64,000 nucleotides of DNA, taken from NCBI GenBank assembly GCA_002943765.1, contig PQWQ01000001.1, forward strand, positions 1,922,001 through 1,986,000, in the 5' to 3' direction. Below the pieces are notes generated by a model, which did not search any database, was not told the DNA's origin, and was given only the letters and a program-made list of their open reading frames with translations. The translations under genes and the position numbers were made by a program. Of this stretch, positions 12,520-25,035 are shown one piece after another (positions within the stretch are counted from its first letter, which is position 1; each line of letters opens with the position of its first letter). The stretch is from Psoroptes ovis. Lineage: Eukaryota > Arthropoda > Arachnida > Sarcoptiformes > Psoroptidae.

Positions 12520-14812
12520 ATGACGATTGACAAAGATAAGCTAAAATGGTCAATCATAATATCTAAAAGTTGGCGTATTATTCTTGGCTTTTTGGCCCCG
12601 ATCATATTGTCACCGTTATTATTTGATTTAAACGATAAAATCAATACTGGTTCTTATGTATTAGGTTTAATGGTCATATACTGGATGTTTGAACCGATAA
12701 ATCTGTATGTAACTGCATTGATTCCTGTTGCATTATTTCCGTTATTAGAAATTGCAACGTAAGTCTCATCTAATTTATTCGTAATTAGATTCATAACTTT
12801 AAGTTATGGATTATTAATTAGAACGGAAGAAATCAGTCAAAATTATATGAAAGCAGCTAACATGATGTTTTTTGGTGGCTTGATTATCGGTGTTGCATTA
12901 GAATATTCAAATCTGCATCATCGTATTTCATTAAAAGTAATCCTTTGGTTCGGTTCAAGTATACCATTATTAATGGCTGGTGTTATGGTTGCAACAATGT
13001 TTTTATCAATGTGGATTAATAATACAGCAACAACAGCAATGATGATACCGATTGTCGATGATATACTTCATGAATTAGGTAAATGAATCGTTTAATCAGT
13101 CATAACGATTTTTAACCCTATCACTAAACAAAAATAAATGACAATAAATTTTAACCACTACAAATTTTGAACAGTCACTATGAATAAAGATTTTGAACAA
13201 CAGCAACAACAACACCATAACAGTATCGATAATGGTGATTGTACACTAAATATCATTAAAATAAATACTTCCGTGAATAAACGAAAATTTGTAAGTTTTT
13301 TGTTTGACTTCATTTTTCATTATATTCAATTCAACATATTTGACAAAGTAATATCGAGCATACAAAACTAATCAAATTCAAGCTATGTATCACTGATCAA
13401 ATATAGATTAATTTACGTAAAGCATTTCTTTTATCGATTGCATATTCTGGTAAGAATTCATATGGAAAAGCATCAATTAAAGCATTAATTAATTATTTTT
13501 GTTTCATAATTAGCAAATATTGGTGGCACCGCAACACTAACCGGAACTGGAACCAATCTAGTCTTTCAAGATGTTGTTTACAAGTAATTTAGTTCAATAT
13601 TCTAATTAATAATAATTCCATTATTTATTAATTACAATCTATTTAAATTTCAAGTCATTACAAGAAAGATATATCATTTGCATCATGGTCATTTTATGCC
13701 ATTCCATCGGCAATCGTTACAGTAATGTGTGCATGGTTATTGCTTTATTTGTTATATGTTCGTGATTCGTAAGTTTTTTTCTTTGGCTTCCATTATCAAT
13801 GATTCAGTGATCGATCTACTAATCGTTATGATTTCAAATGCTTTACTCCTTGTTTTCGTAGAAATCCTTCCAACAAACAAACAAGCGTTAAAATCAGAAA
13901 ATCAGCCAAAGATAAATATCTTAAACTTGGACCAATGACGTAATTCTTCGATCCTAATTTTTGAGATATTTAATTCATTTTTTCATTCATTGGTTCTGTT
14001 TAGATTGCATGAATATGGTGTATTGACATTGTTCCTCATTCTTGTATTACTTTGGTTTTCAAGACAACCGGAAATATTTACTGGATGGGCAGAATTGATT
14101 TCTACACATTCACATGTATGTTTTCAATATTTTTAAATTTTAAATTCATCAAATTCTTAAAATTCATTAATTTTTAAAGGACATCAAAGATGCTACACCT
14201 GCATTATTAATTACGGTACTATTATTTCTATTTCCTGCCAATATTAAACAATTTTACACCGAAAACAATGCACATGATAGAAGATTATTATGTTGGAATG
14301 AGGTTAAACAAAAAATGTCATGGGGCGTTTTATTATTGCTTGGCGGTGGATTCGCTTTAGCGTACGGCACCGAAAAATCTGGCCTTTCCAATTGGTTTAG
14401 TCAAAAATTATCGATTATTCATATGAATCCAGTGTTGACAATGATAATTTTATCAATATTAGCTGGTACAATTACCGAAATGGCTAGTAATGTTGCAACA
14501 GCTAATGTTATATTACCGGTAGTTAGTCGTATGGCTATTGAAATGAATGTAAATCCATTGTTATTCATGATACCGGTAACAATTTGTATATCGTTTGCAT
14601 TCATGTTTCCAGTATCAACACCACCTAATGCTATCGTTTTCGATTGCTTAAAAACAAACATATTGGATATGGTAAAACCAGGAATATTAATGAATTTGAT
14701 TGCAATCACCATACAATTGATATCGATTAATACATTAGGAATATGGATATTTGATTTGAATAAATTTCCAAGTTGGGCAATCAATGCAACAACATCGGCG
14801 GCAACAACCTGA
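12520..14812 (+). CDS. SLC13 Na+/dicarboxylate-citrate cotransporter
   Basis: SLC13 (INDY/NaDC/NaCT) carriers use Na+ to import citrate and succinate-type acids at the plasma membrane. Nine exons: 12520..12758, 12822..13078, 13175..13290, 13407..13449, 13514..13583, 13655..13768, 13862..13939, 14004..14115, 14180..14812; 553 residues. The fourth and fifth exons join to SIAYSANIGGTATLTGTGTN, the first SNT signature that binds Na+ and substrate. The second copy is in the last exon (FMFPVSTPPNAIVF), preceded by LAGTITEMASNVATANVILP. A polar linker with a Gln run (about 13196-13215) lies between the repeats, as in other SLC13 proteins. Hydrophobic spans are spread along the protein. I cannot tell INDY from NaCT subtype from the sequence, so no symbol is given. 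Confidence 0.94.
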
Positions 14813-15280
14813 GCAAACCTGTGACAACCTGAACAAATCTTATCGAACAAATAAATATCACTAATCATCAATTATTTTACACAGGAAAAATATCATAAAT
14901 TGTCATTATTATCGATAAAACGAAATGTAAACAAAATACAGGCAAAAAATGACAATTTAATCCTTTATATTGCCATACAATTATCATTGTTATTTGAATT
15001 TAAAAAATCACAAAACTAATCACAATTATCATTATTATTGATGATAATTAAGAGGAAACAACAACTATTACTAATTTATAATTGTCGTTTTATAATCGTC
15101 ATCTTTGAGTATAAATATGTCATTCATTTATGTTTGTTTGTTTGTTCATAAACAAATTAAATATCTTCGGAAAAACAAAAATCATTCATCCAAAAATACA
15201 AGACATGGAAATAAATAAATAAATACATGAATCGGTTTATTTGTATTTTTTTTTTTTTTTTTGAGAAAAAAATTTCGAGT

Positions 15281-15366
15281 TTTGTCCATAAAGTTTTTAC
15301 CGATTTTCAATAAGTTTCAATACACATTTTTTGACAGGTCTAATGTGAACTGACTTTTCGGACGAG
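15281..15366. mobile_element. MITE-like element, copy 1
   Basis: An 86-bp block starts TTTGTCCATAAAGTTTTTAC and ends with a sequence whose reverse complement begins GTCCGAAAAGTCAGTTCAC. Its left end aligns with copy 2 and shares a 22-bp identity with copy 3 (15286-15307 equals 63141-63162). The termini resemble diverged ends of Tc1/mariner-type elements. It has no coding capacity. Confidence 0.5.
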
Positions 15367-16069
15367 GAAGATAATTTTAAAATTTGATTCGGTAGATCGG
15401 AATTCTCGATTCTTGGATTGAGATTCAGATTTAGGATTTGAATTCAGTAAAAAATTTTAATTCAGTTATTTATGATCATCATCTTAACATTTGCCATCTA
15501 AGTTGATAATCAAATCATAATTTTCAAATCATTTTGACCGCTGATGGTTTTGACCGAAATAAGAAAAAATGAAAATTCTCATCAGATGCATAATGATCGA
15601 AATGATATGAAATATTTGAAATTTATTCTGCTTCATATACATTCATGTGAACTTGAACATCTGTACTATTTTTTGGTCGATTGTGAATTGTGAATCACCG
15701 ACAACAAAACACTGAAAAACAACCATTAGTCTATGGGCTATCGTGTCAAATGACAACGATCCAAAGCAACTATGAACCAAAACGAAATGAACCAAAGTAA
15801 TAAACCAACCAAAGCAAAAATAAAAATAAAAACCATCGAGTCATGGATGGAATGAAAATCGAATGCCGAACCGAAGCCAAAACGAAAAATTAAATGAAAA
15901 CATGTGTATATTATTCTGCCCGTTCAACCATTGACAACTTGATTGTGTTTAGGGCAGACTTGAATTCATGAAATGTTAAAATGAAAATGGGCTAATCATT
16001 TTCTCAAACTCACAAACGAATGAATGAATCGATGTCAGCTGTGAGATTTTCCTCTCTTCGTGATATATC

Positions 16070-16149
16070 GGGTTGTCCAGAAAATTTTTGCCAATTTTCG
16101 ATTGGTGTTTCCATTGATTCCATGCACACGAACTTTTAGGACAACTCAA
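16070..16149. mobile_element. MITE-like element, copy 2
   Basis: An 80-bp block begins GGGTTGTCCAGAAAATTTTT. It ends with a sequence whose reverse complement begins GAGTTGTCCTAAAAGTTCGT, so both ends share an inverted G-GTTGTCC--AAA-TT pattern. It is the clearest of the three copies. An open frame running through it (from about 16060) looks incidental. Confidence 0.55.
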
Positions 16150-16671
16150 TTTATTCATGTTAGCTGTTCACAAACACACATGCAAAAGTGTTTCAATGAT
16201 CGATTTTGGGCAGATATATGTGGTGGTATATATCCTCAAAATAAAACACAAGCATTTAAATTTATCAAACGAAGGTTTGGTTGGCCGGGTGATTATTATA
16301 AGTTTATATGAGTATGTATATCGTCTGTTATTATCATCTTTATTTAATCAATTAATAATGATAATAGAGCAACAATGAACAAATAAACGAAAAATTTTAT
16401 TTAATTCAATTTAATTTAGTTTGATTGTCGTTGATAATGATTAATCATTTTTAATGTTTATTCTAACGATAATTCGGCCATCGAATGATTGGCCAAACAT
16501 TCGATGGATCTTTGGTCTAATTTCTCAAGTTTTGGTTTTTGTCTTAATTAAAACTAATCTAATCTTGGTGGAAAAGGAAAAACATGTCATAAAAATTCAT
16601 ATCATAAACATGTATACCCTCATTAGCCAGCCCTAATGACAAAGCAATGATGAGTCTTTCGAGCACAGATA

Positions 16672-16697
16672 ATCATCATCATCATCATCATCATCAT
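16672..16697. repeat. (ATC)n simple repeat
   Basis: An uninterrupted ATC/TCA trinucleotide run in non-coding DNA. Confidence 0.85.
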
Positions 16698-19485
16698 ACA
16701 CATATAAAATTCAATGAACCGAATTCTCTATTCAGCAACACTTGAGCTGAAGATAATGAAGATCTCTTTGCAAGATTTAAGCAGGTGAAACATATCAGCA
16801 CTCGCTCACACACACACATTGAAACACCATCAACGAACATCTGTAAGAAAATCATTCTGATCATATTTTTTTCGAAAACAAGTCATCGAAACACATGCAA
16901 AAATATAAGATCATCATCATCAGCAACCGAAGAATAAGGAGATCATTAAAGATCTTGTTTTTGGTAGTTTAATTTAGTTTACAGTGGAACACCAACCACC
17001 ATCGACCACCGATAACAACAACAACAACCACCGACCATCGACCAACCACCACCAGCAACTCTTAATATTTCGAATTTTGCTCATTTTTTTCTTTATCCTC
17101 AAACAAACAAATTCTCATCAACCAAATCTCTCGTTCTCTCTCTCTCTCTTCGTTAGCCAAAATTTAGAATTTGCAAGCTGCTGCTGCTGTAAGCAAGCTC
17201 AAATGCAAGTACGACCACAACAACGAAGACGACGGCGACAACCACGAATGAACGACGACGATATCTTTTGCTGTTTTCCAATACACAACACAATAACACT
17301 GATTGTTGATGTTGATGATGATGATGATGAATCACACGCATGTAGCCGAGGCGGCGGTGATTGGCATTGTGTGTGTGTTTGTGTATGTGCTGCACATATA
17401 TGTGAAACACAAATGAATTGAAATGTGAATGAAAAATGAATTAAATTGAAAACTGGTGAAAAATTCTTTTGTTCAAAAAATAAAGTTTTTTGAATTTAAA
17501 AGTTTTTCGATCTGAAAAAACAAAACAAAACAGAAATCGACGAAAATTTTGTATTTGTTTGTTTTCAAATTCAAATATCGGATTTTCCCCAGCAAAATTC
17601 AAAATTTTCGAAATTTCCAAATGGAAATTCGGCTCGTTTGATTAATCTGAATCGTGAAATCAAATGAATAAAAATGATCGAAATAATCACCGAGAAACAC
17701 AATGAAATCCAGCTAAACCAGCCAAAAATTATGATTTTCAACTGAAAAATATGATTTGAAAATTTCGGAAATTCAAAAACAAAATGAATGAATGGTACGT
17801 ACTACCGAATGAATGTATTTGTAATGAATGGTAAGTTTTTGAATTTTATATTTGATGAAAAAATATGTATTTGTGTTACGATAAATGCATATTTGTTTGA
17901 GAAAATGAAATTTCTGTTTGATTGATATGAAAAAAAAATGTATGAAACAAAATGTATTGACTTGAACAACATATATTCATTGCTTATATCGTTCATATGT
18001 GTTTTTGTATTTATATTTAATCATTGTTATTATGATTATCGTCATTATTATTATTATTTATGACAAACAAACACAACGAAAAATATTCAACGCCATATAA
18101 TCAACCATCATCATTACAAATGAACCAATCACATTCAAATCATGAAAATTATTCAGATCAATTGTGCACGATACAACAATGATCATATACCCCAACCAAT
18201 ACGACGCGTTTGTTCGTTCATTTACTTATTAGAACAATCATTGAATCAAATGCTGAATCAAATATACATGAAAAACGAAGTTAAACTAATAAAATCTATT
18301 TACAATGAAGAAGAGAGAACAGGAGAAAAGCTTGCTGAATTAGAGTTGCTGTTGTTGTCAATGAATGAACGAATGTTTGAAAATAAATAAAAGCAAAAAA
18401 CTAGAGCTCTTGCGTAGCTAGGACCTTTTCCACCGCCACAGCCATCACCACCACGACCATCATCGTTGTTGCTGTTGCCATTATTCGGGTCTTTTTTTAA
18501 ATTGAAAGATACCTTCTTTGACCATTAAATCATAGCATATATTCTGTGTAGTTTTTCTATTTTCGAAGAAGAGAAATCGAAATGAAATTTTCATTTATTT
18601 GAATTTTCTATTCCTTCATATTAACAAATGAAGAAATCTTTGGAAATATCTGCAACAAAACAAATCTTCAAAGAGTGTTTTCTTGTGTGTTCATTGTTTG
18701 TTTGCTTGGGCTTTTTCTCCTATTTTGTTCGGTGAGGAAATTTCAAAAATTATCTTCTCTCTCTCTTGTTTTCTATGTCCAAAGATTTTTTTGCACCATT
18801 TAGAATGATTGTATTTGGTTGACGATTATTTATTTCTATGCTAAAAAATAAAGAAAAGGACCAAATTGTTTTCTTTTGTCGTTGTTGTTGTTGTTGTTGT
18901 TCGTGCTCCTGCTGGTCACAAATTCCATAAAAAAATTAAATTTTAAATGACCATATCCATACGTATGTGCGTGTGAGTGTGTTTACTTGTTATTTGTTAC
19001 TATCATTGTTATCATATTCAAATCATCAAAATTTCATTTATTTTTACCTTTTCAGTCCTAATATACAATGAAGCAAACAAAAAAATCAACAACAACGACC
19101 AGCAATCAGCAGCAACAACAATAAAAATAGTGTTCCATAGGGGCATTTTATGACGACAACAACAACAATAATATCATCAAAAGCACCAGCACATTGATTA
19201 TGAACACAAACAACTACCATTGTGTGTGTGTATGTGTATGTTTTTCGTTGTTGTTGATGGTACTGTTTTGTTTGCCAAACACCATATACACCAGCCAAAA
19301 AACCAACAGCAAGCTTTGATTGTCCTTTGTCTTTGATTTTCTTGTTGCATTGATTTTGCCCTAAATAATTTTTGTTTTAAATTGATTTGGTGATTATTTA
19401 TTTATTTATTTGCCATTTAGAATCAACAAGGATGAAATTTAATTAATAAATCAATAATTATTTGTGATTTTTGCTGCTGCTGCTG

Positions 19486-21685
19486 ATGATGATGGTATCA
19501 AATGCTCAAACATCATCGTATCGTCATTTCACAACAATACATCAACACCAACAACAACAACCGCAATCGTTTTATACATTAGCAACAGCGATTGTTCCAT
19601 CGAACAATAATAATAGTAATAATAATCATCATCAACAACAACAGACAATTACAGGAATGTCAACAAATACTATTCAAGGTTCAATGTCTGCAACAGCAAC
19701 AATGTCTTCAGCACAACTTCTTGTACATCATCCTGATTATCATCAACATAATCATCATCATCATCATACGAATAATAATAATAATAATCATAATCATCAT
19801 ACAATTCATTCATCATTTAATAATCAAAATATTAATATAAATAATAATAATAATCATCATGTAATTAATGGTGGATATCATCATCATAATCACAATATTA
19901 ACAATAATAATAACAATCATCGTTATAATCTGGTCAATAATAATCATATTCATAATACATCAACAACAACGGCAACAACAGTTGCACAAATTGTACAACA
20001 TCAAATGAATAATAATAATGGCCATAATCATTCAAATTGTAACATTAATAATAATAATAATCATAATAATAATGCAAATAGTGCTGATTTACCACCAGAT
20101 AGACCGATAGGTTATGGTGCTTTTGGTGTTGTATGGTATGGATTTTTCTAAGAATAATCATAACTGAATTATCTTATTATTTCATCTTTAATCGTATTTT
20201 TCGTGTTTTCTCAAAAAAAAAAACATTTATAGGTGTGTTACCGATCCAAGAGATGGTAAACGTGTCGCTTTGAAAAAAATGCCAAATGTATTTCAGAATC
20301 TTATATCGAGTAAACGTGTATTTCGTGAAATAAAGATGTTATCATTCTTTAAACATGATAATGTATGTTGATGATAAATGATTCAATTTTTCGCTCAATT
20401 AAATTCTTCAAATTTTGTTTCTTCCATATTTACAGGTATTGTCAGCATTAGACATTCTTCAACCACCTCATATAAATTTCTTTCAAGAAATGTAAGTGAA
20501 TTAATCAAATTTTGATATATTGAAATTAATATTTCCAATTTAAAATAGTTATGTTATAACTGAATTAATGGAAAGTGATTTGCATAAAATAATCGTCTCA
20601 TCACAGCCATTAACACCTGATCATATAAAAGTATTTCTGTATCAAATGCTTCGTGGTCTCAAATATTTACATTCAGCTAGAATATTACATCGTGATATTA
20701 AACCAGGCAATTTACTTGTCAATAGTAATTGCTTGCTCAAAGTATGTTTGTCCATTTCTTCAATTGTGAATCATTTATTCAAAATTTGTTTATTTTGAAC
20801 ACAGATTTGTGATTTCGGTTTGGCGCGTGTCGAAGAGAATGACCGTACACGTAAGATGACACAAGAAGTTGTTACGCAATATTATCGTGCTCCAGAACTA
20901 TTAATGGGAGCAAAATATTATCATCAAGCGATCGATATGTGGTCAATAGGTTGCATTTTTGCCGAACTTTTAGATCGACGTATACTATTTCAAGCTAGAA
21001 CACCTATTCAACAGGTAAATTTCTTCAATATTCATTTATGATTGATTCATCTATTTAATGTTTTTTATGTAAATAGCTTGAATCCATCACTGATCTTTTA
21101 GGCACCCCATCATTAGAGGATATGCGTTATGCTTGCGAAGCAGCTAGACTTCATGTATTACGACAGCCAATTAAATTACATCGTTTAGGAACATTGGCTA
21201 AACTTTCAAACCATGCATCAGGTGAAGCAATTCACTTGCTTTGTCAAATGCTTACATTTAATCCGGTAGATATTAGTCATTTGTCAATTTATTAAATAGT
21301 TTTTTTAAATGTTATGCTCTGATTTTTAAAACAGGATAAACGTATTAATGCGACAGCAGCATTGAATCATCCATATCTATCGGAAGGTAGAGCACGTTAT
21401 CATTCATGTATGTGTAAATGTTGCTATACTGTTGGTGATACACGTCGATTTTGTAATGATCTTGAACCGATTGCACCATATCCATTTGATAATTCATTTG
21501 AAAAAGAATTAACATCAGTACAAATTGTCAAAGAACGTTTACATAAAGAAATTATGCAAAGATGTTTAACATCGAATCAGGTGCCTCTTTGTATTAATCC
21601 ATTATCGGCATCATTTAAAAATTTTGCCAATTCAAATGTTGCTCATCCATCCGAATTGCCACCATCACCGCATTGTTGGGAATGA
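19486..21685 (+). CDS. nmo: Nemo-like kinase (NLK)
   Basis: NLK is a proline-directed, atypical MAP kinase that phosphorylates TCF/LEF and other factors in Wnt and Notch signalling. Exons 19486..20135, 20233..20362, 20436..20491, 20549..20741, 20805..21014, 21077..21265, 21335..21685 give 592 residues. The first ATG of an MMM run is at 19486; the frame upstream has only CTG/TTG codons. The N-terminal 200 residues are Gln-, His- and Asn-rich. The kinase domain starts PIGYGAFGVVW (split by intron 1). Catalytic lysine is in RVALKKM, HRDIKPGN is the catalytic loop, and ICDFGLAR precedes the activation loop. That loop carries MTQEVVTQYYRAPE, where TQE replaces the MAPK TEY, the hallmark of NLK. 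The C-terminus (CYTVGDTRRFCNDLEPIAPY) matches the NLK extension. Confidence 0.97.
19541..20075 (+). repeat. Coding CAA/CAT/AAT tract in NLK
   Basis: Trinucleotide-rich coding DNA gives polyGln, polyHis and polyAsn runs at the NLK N-terminus. Another frame reads mostly as Ile and is a shadow. Such tracts vary in length between individuals. Confidence 0.8.
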
Positions 21686-22687
21686 CAAAAAAACAGAGCA
21701 AGAAATTCAATCAATCATGATATTACTCAATTCCTCAATCAATTATTTTTATTATTATCATCAATGTGATCAAAGAGGTTTTTTTCATTAATTTATTACC
21801 ATTATTATTTACTCATCATTTATTCAATCCGTCCACAGACAAACAACACACAAAAAAACTGAAATGTGATTTTTTTCAATTATTTCTTCATCAAATACAC
21901 ATTTAAATGGTCCATTTCACTGTAATCAAATAGATCTCTTTCTTTCAATTACTCGAATCGTTTTTTAATTATTTATGTTTGGACACCGCCGATAATGAAA
22001 AGCACATGACACTAAGACAACAAACGAACACACACAAAATTAGTACATCTTCAACAAACATATTGTCCATTATATTCATTTATCAACAACAAAATAATTT
22101 CCAGGTGCCTCAAAAACATTGAAATATTTAGACAATTTTTTTCTCAATTCAACATTCAATCAAGACCAAATGCTGGCCAAATGATGATTGGTCAGAATTT
22201 TTGATTTTTTTTCTCTGCTTTGAAAACTATTTTGATCTCGTATTATTATTCTATGATATAACTAATTAGTATAATAAGGTATTAATTAACAAATTCTAAT
22301 TTTTTTTAAATTTAATTATTTTGTAATTAATTCAACAATCATTATAACAACAACGACAGCAACTTATATACACTGCCTAAACCGTCATTAATTTACCATA
22401 TTGAATACATTATTTTTTGTATACAATCATATATCAATATATGAATAGAACGGACGATATATTTCATATTTTGATCAAATTAATATGAAATTAAGACCAA
22501 ATCACACCGACCGACCAAAACAACCAAAATTTTGATTTGATTTAATTGCTCAAATTTGACAAGATGAAAATATTTGAAATTTTTCAATTTTTTTTAATTA
22601 AAAATTGTTTAAAATAAAGTATCTCTGTTTCTCTAAAATTCTTGAATAATCTTAATTAATACAACATTATTTGTTTTCATTGATTAA
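21686..22687. other. NLK/MDH2 convergent 3' region
   Basis: About 1 kb between two convergent stop codons. It is AT-rich, with the NLK 3'UTR on the left and the MDH2 3'UTR on the right. No gene is seen. Confidence 0.5.
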
Positions 22688-23934
22688 TTAATTTGATTTG
22701 ACAAAATCTTCGCCTTTTTTGATTGATGCTTTTAATTCTGGTATCGCTTTCTGTATCATCGCCTCCTCATATTTGTTCACTTTACCGATGCCTAAATTTT
22801 TAGCCAAACCATTTGGCTTGAAATTTGATTAAATGATTAAAATGATTATGATTAGTTATTATTTTTAGAAATAAGATTAATTGACTCACTCCTAATTGTA
22901 GAGGTGTTGAGAAATAAGTAAGTTCCGGCACTACGTCCGATTTAACATATGAACATTCGACCACGTGTTCACCATTCATGGCACGCAAGAGCTGTTATAA
23001 TCATGAATTGAAAGAAAGGTTAGATCATCATTTAGAAATTTATTTTTCAAGATTATCGAATACCGAAATTGCAAAACGCGCACCAGCCATTGCCATCGAT
23101 AATGTTGCTGAACCTGTACCAGCTTTAGCTTTGACAACTTCAGTACCAGCTTCTTGAATACGTTTAGTCAATGCATCAACTTTATCATCACTAAACGATA
23201 CTGATGGTTCAGCACGTGATAATAACGGAATGATTGTAATTCCAGCATGACCTCCAATCACTGGAACATTAACAGTAGATGGATCTAAACCTTTAGCTTC
23301 ACCAACAAATGTATTGGCACGAACAACATCCAAAGTGGTTACACCGAAAATACGATTAGGATCATAGACACCATTTTTCTTGAACACTTCAGACGCAATC
23401 GGTACCGTTGAATTAACTGGATTTGAAATTATGGCTATGAATGCTTTTGGACAATTTTTTGCAGCAGCATCGCATAAATCTCTAACAATCGATGCATTCG
23501 TATTGAAAAGATCATCACGTGTCATACCAGGCTTACGTGGTACACCGGCTGGAATTACTACAACAGCTGCACCTTTCAATGCATCGGCTAATTGATCAGG
23601 ACCAACAAAACCAGCAACACGAGCTTTTGTATTAATATGACTCAAATCAGCAGCAACACCGGGTGTATGTGCAATATCATATAATGCTAATTCAGAAACT
23701 AATTGATTTTGTTTCAACAGCAATGATAATGGTTGCCCAATACCACCGCTAGCACCTAATACGGTAACCTTAGAATTGACCTAGAAACATCAATAATAAA
23801 TTAATTATTTAAATACATCAAAACATTTAAAAAACAATCAATCATACACTTGATGACAATGACAATTGACGTTGAAATGAATTATTAATCAATTGAATTT
23901 GATTCAATAAACGTTTTGGTATTGCTTGAAACAT
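22688..23934 (-). CDS. Mdh2: Mitochondrial malate dehydrogenase
   Basis: This enzyme interconverts malate and oxaloacetate with NAD in the TCA cycle and malate-aspartate shuttle. Minus-strand exons 23934..23848, 23780..23064, 22991..22890, 22816..22688 give 344 residues. The first 29 residues (MFQAIPKRLLNQIQLINNSF...) are basic and lack acids, a typical matrix-targeting peptide. VLGASGGIGQP is the NAD-binding loop, PRKPGMTRDDLF carries the substrate arginines, and VIGGHAGITIIPL holds the catalytic His. Exon 2 has an open frame past its true donor to a TAA. I place the donor at 23063 (GTATTC), giving GARFAIS-LLRAMNGEHVVEC, whose spacing matches the family; the read-through version would be seven residues too long and has no GT donor. 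The C-terminus ends KKGEDFVKSN. Confidence 0.95.
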
Positions 23935-25035
23935 TTTTGATAAAAATTTATTCAATAATAATTGATTAATACTTGAATTCAGAAAAAATCTATGTCCAAT
24001 GTCAATAACTTGTTTTCGATGTTAATTTTTTCAACCACTCTAAAACAGTGTTTAAGGATGTTTTAATTCAAAAAACACATAAGCAAAATATTTTTATCAA
24101 TTTTTCATTTCATTTTTGATTGACCTTTCTTTTTATATGATCAAACATTAAAAACTTTGCAATACATTCTCATTCATCATCTGGCAACATCTGTAGGATG
24201 ATTTCGTTACTATTATTTTCATTTTTGAAGATCACCTGAAAACAAAAAACAAAAAAAAAATATATTTAAAACACATACATTTCAATGGTAGTGGTTCAAA
24301 TACAATTATACATTATCATCATCAACGATCAACATTAATAGCATCATGACTACACCATCGTAACCATCATCATTCAAAGTAATATTTTCAATTACATAAA
24401 TACAATTTTATTCGATATTTTTCGTCGAAAAAAAAACATATGTGTGTGTGTGTGTGTGTGAAAGTTTACCTCGAAAAACGTTGAGCCAAAGTTGTTTGTG
24501 TTTTTATCACTGATATTGTATGTTGTTGATTTGAATTATAATTCTCTTTCATTTCTTCTTTGGCTCATTGAAATATACATTTAATGTTTTTCGACAACAA
24601 CAACAACAGCAAAAAAAAAAACAGAAGTTTTGGCATTAAAATTTTTTGTTTTATTTACATTTGATTAGATTGAATTTAATGTAATTCATTTTTTTTCATT
24701 TAAATGTCCACGAATTAATTATTTTGTTTTGATTACATATTTTCGTTGTTGTTCTTGTTTTTGTTCATATTTCATCAAATCATTGAAATATTATAAATAA
24801 TAATAAACGTTTTTAATGATATTTTGTTTCGTTTTTGTTGTTCGTGTTTCAATCATGATTTATTGTTGAAATTTTCATCATTTATTCGTTGAAATTTCGT
24901 TTTTTTCAAATAAATCATTTGTATATGGTCCAAGATATTTGATAATAATAAAAAAAAGTTGATCCAATTGTGTGTTTGGTTGTGTGATTGCTTGTGTTGT
25001 CGATGATTTGAATGCTCGTGTGTGTGTAAGCACAA
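23935..25035. promoter_or_regulatory. Divergent MDH2/Slingshot upstream region
   Basis: 1.1 kb between two divergent start codons, so promoters and 5'UTRs of both genes should lie here. A (TG)10 run is at 24441-24460. I see no confident core-promoter motif and no gene. Confidence 0.4.
24441..24460. repeat. (TG)10 dinucleotide repeat
   Basis: A perfect TG run in non-coding DNA upstream of Slingshot. Confidence 0.9.

Larger units (their letters stand above)
14813..19485. other. Long non-coding stretch before NLK
   Basis: This 4.7-kb stretch holds no gene I can support. It includes the SLC13 3'UTR, two copies of a short inverted-repeat element (15281-15366 and 16070-16149), an (ATC)n run at 16672-16697, CT- and CA-rich patches around 16810-17150, and AT-rich DNA. 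It probably includes 5' non-coding exons and regulatory DNA of NLK. Short frames such as 16984-17421 and 18142-18390 are low complexity or unrecognised. Confidence 0.5.

Noticed and set aside
16060..16311. Possible transposase-like frame at the second MITE copy
   Set aside because: The frame begins within the element and continues into unrelated DNA; no catalytic motif is present.
16984..17421. 145-codon open frame
   Set aside because: Low-complexity Asn/His/Cys reading of CA- and GAT-rich DNA with a chance open frame; no ATG at its start and no domain.
18142..18390. 82-codon open frame upstream of NLK
   Set aside because: Ordinary composition but no recognisable similarity and no supporting splice or promoter context; left within the non-coding stretch.
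19592..19840. Ile-rich frame inside NLK exon 1
   Set aside because: It is a shifted reading of AAT/CAT repeats; the kinase frame is the real one.
23040..23063. MDH2 ending DNLEK at a TAA
   Set aside because: This is intron read-through; it loses the conserved C-terminus and has no GT donor beyond 23063.
24285..24310. tRNA B-box-like GGTTCAAATAC
   Set aside because: No A box or cloverleaf pairing at the right distance. I found no convincing tRNA or rRNA gene anywhere in the window.
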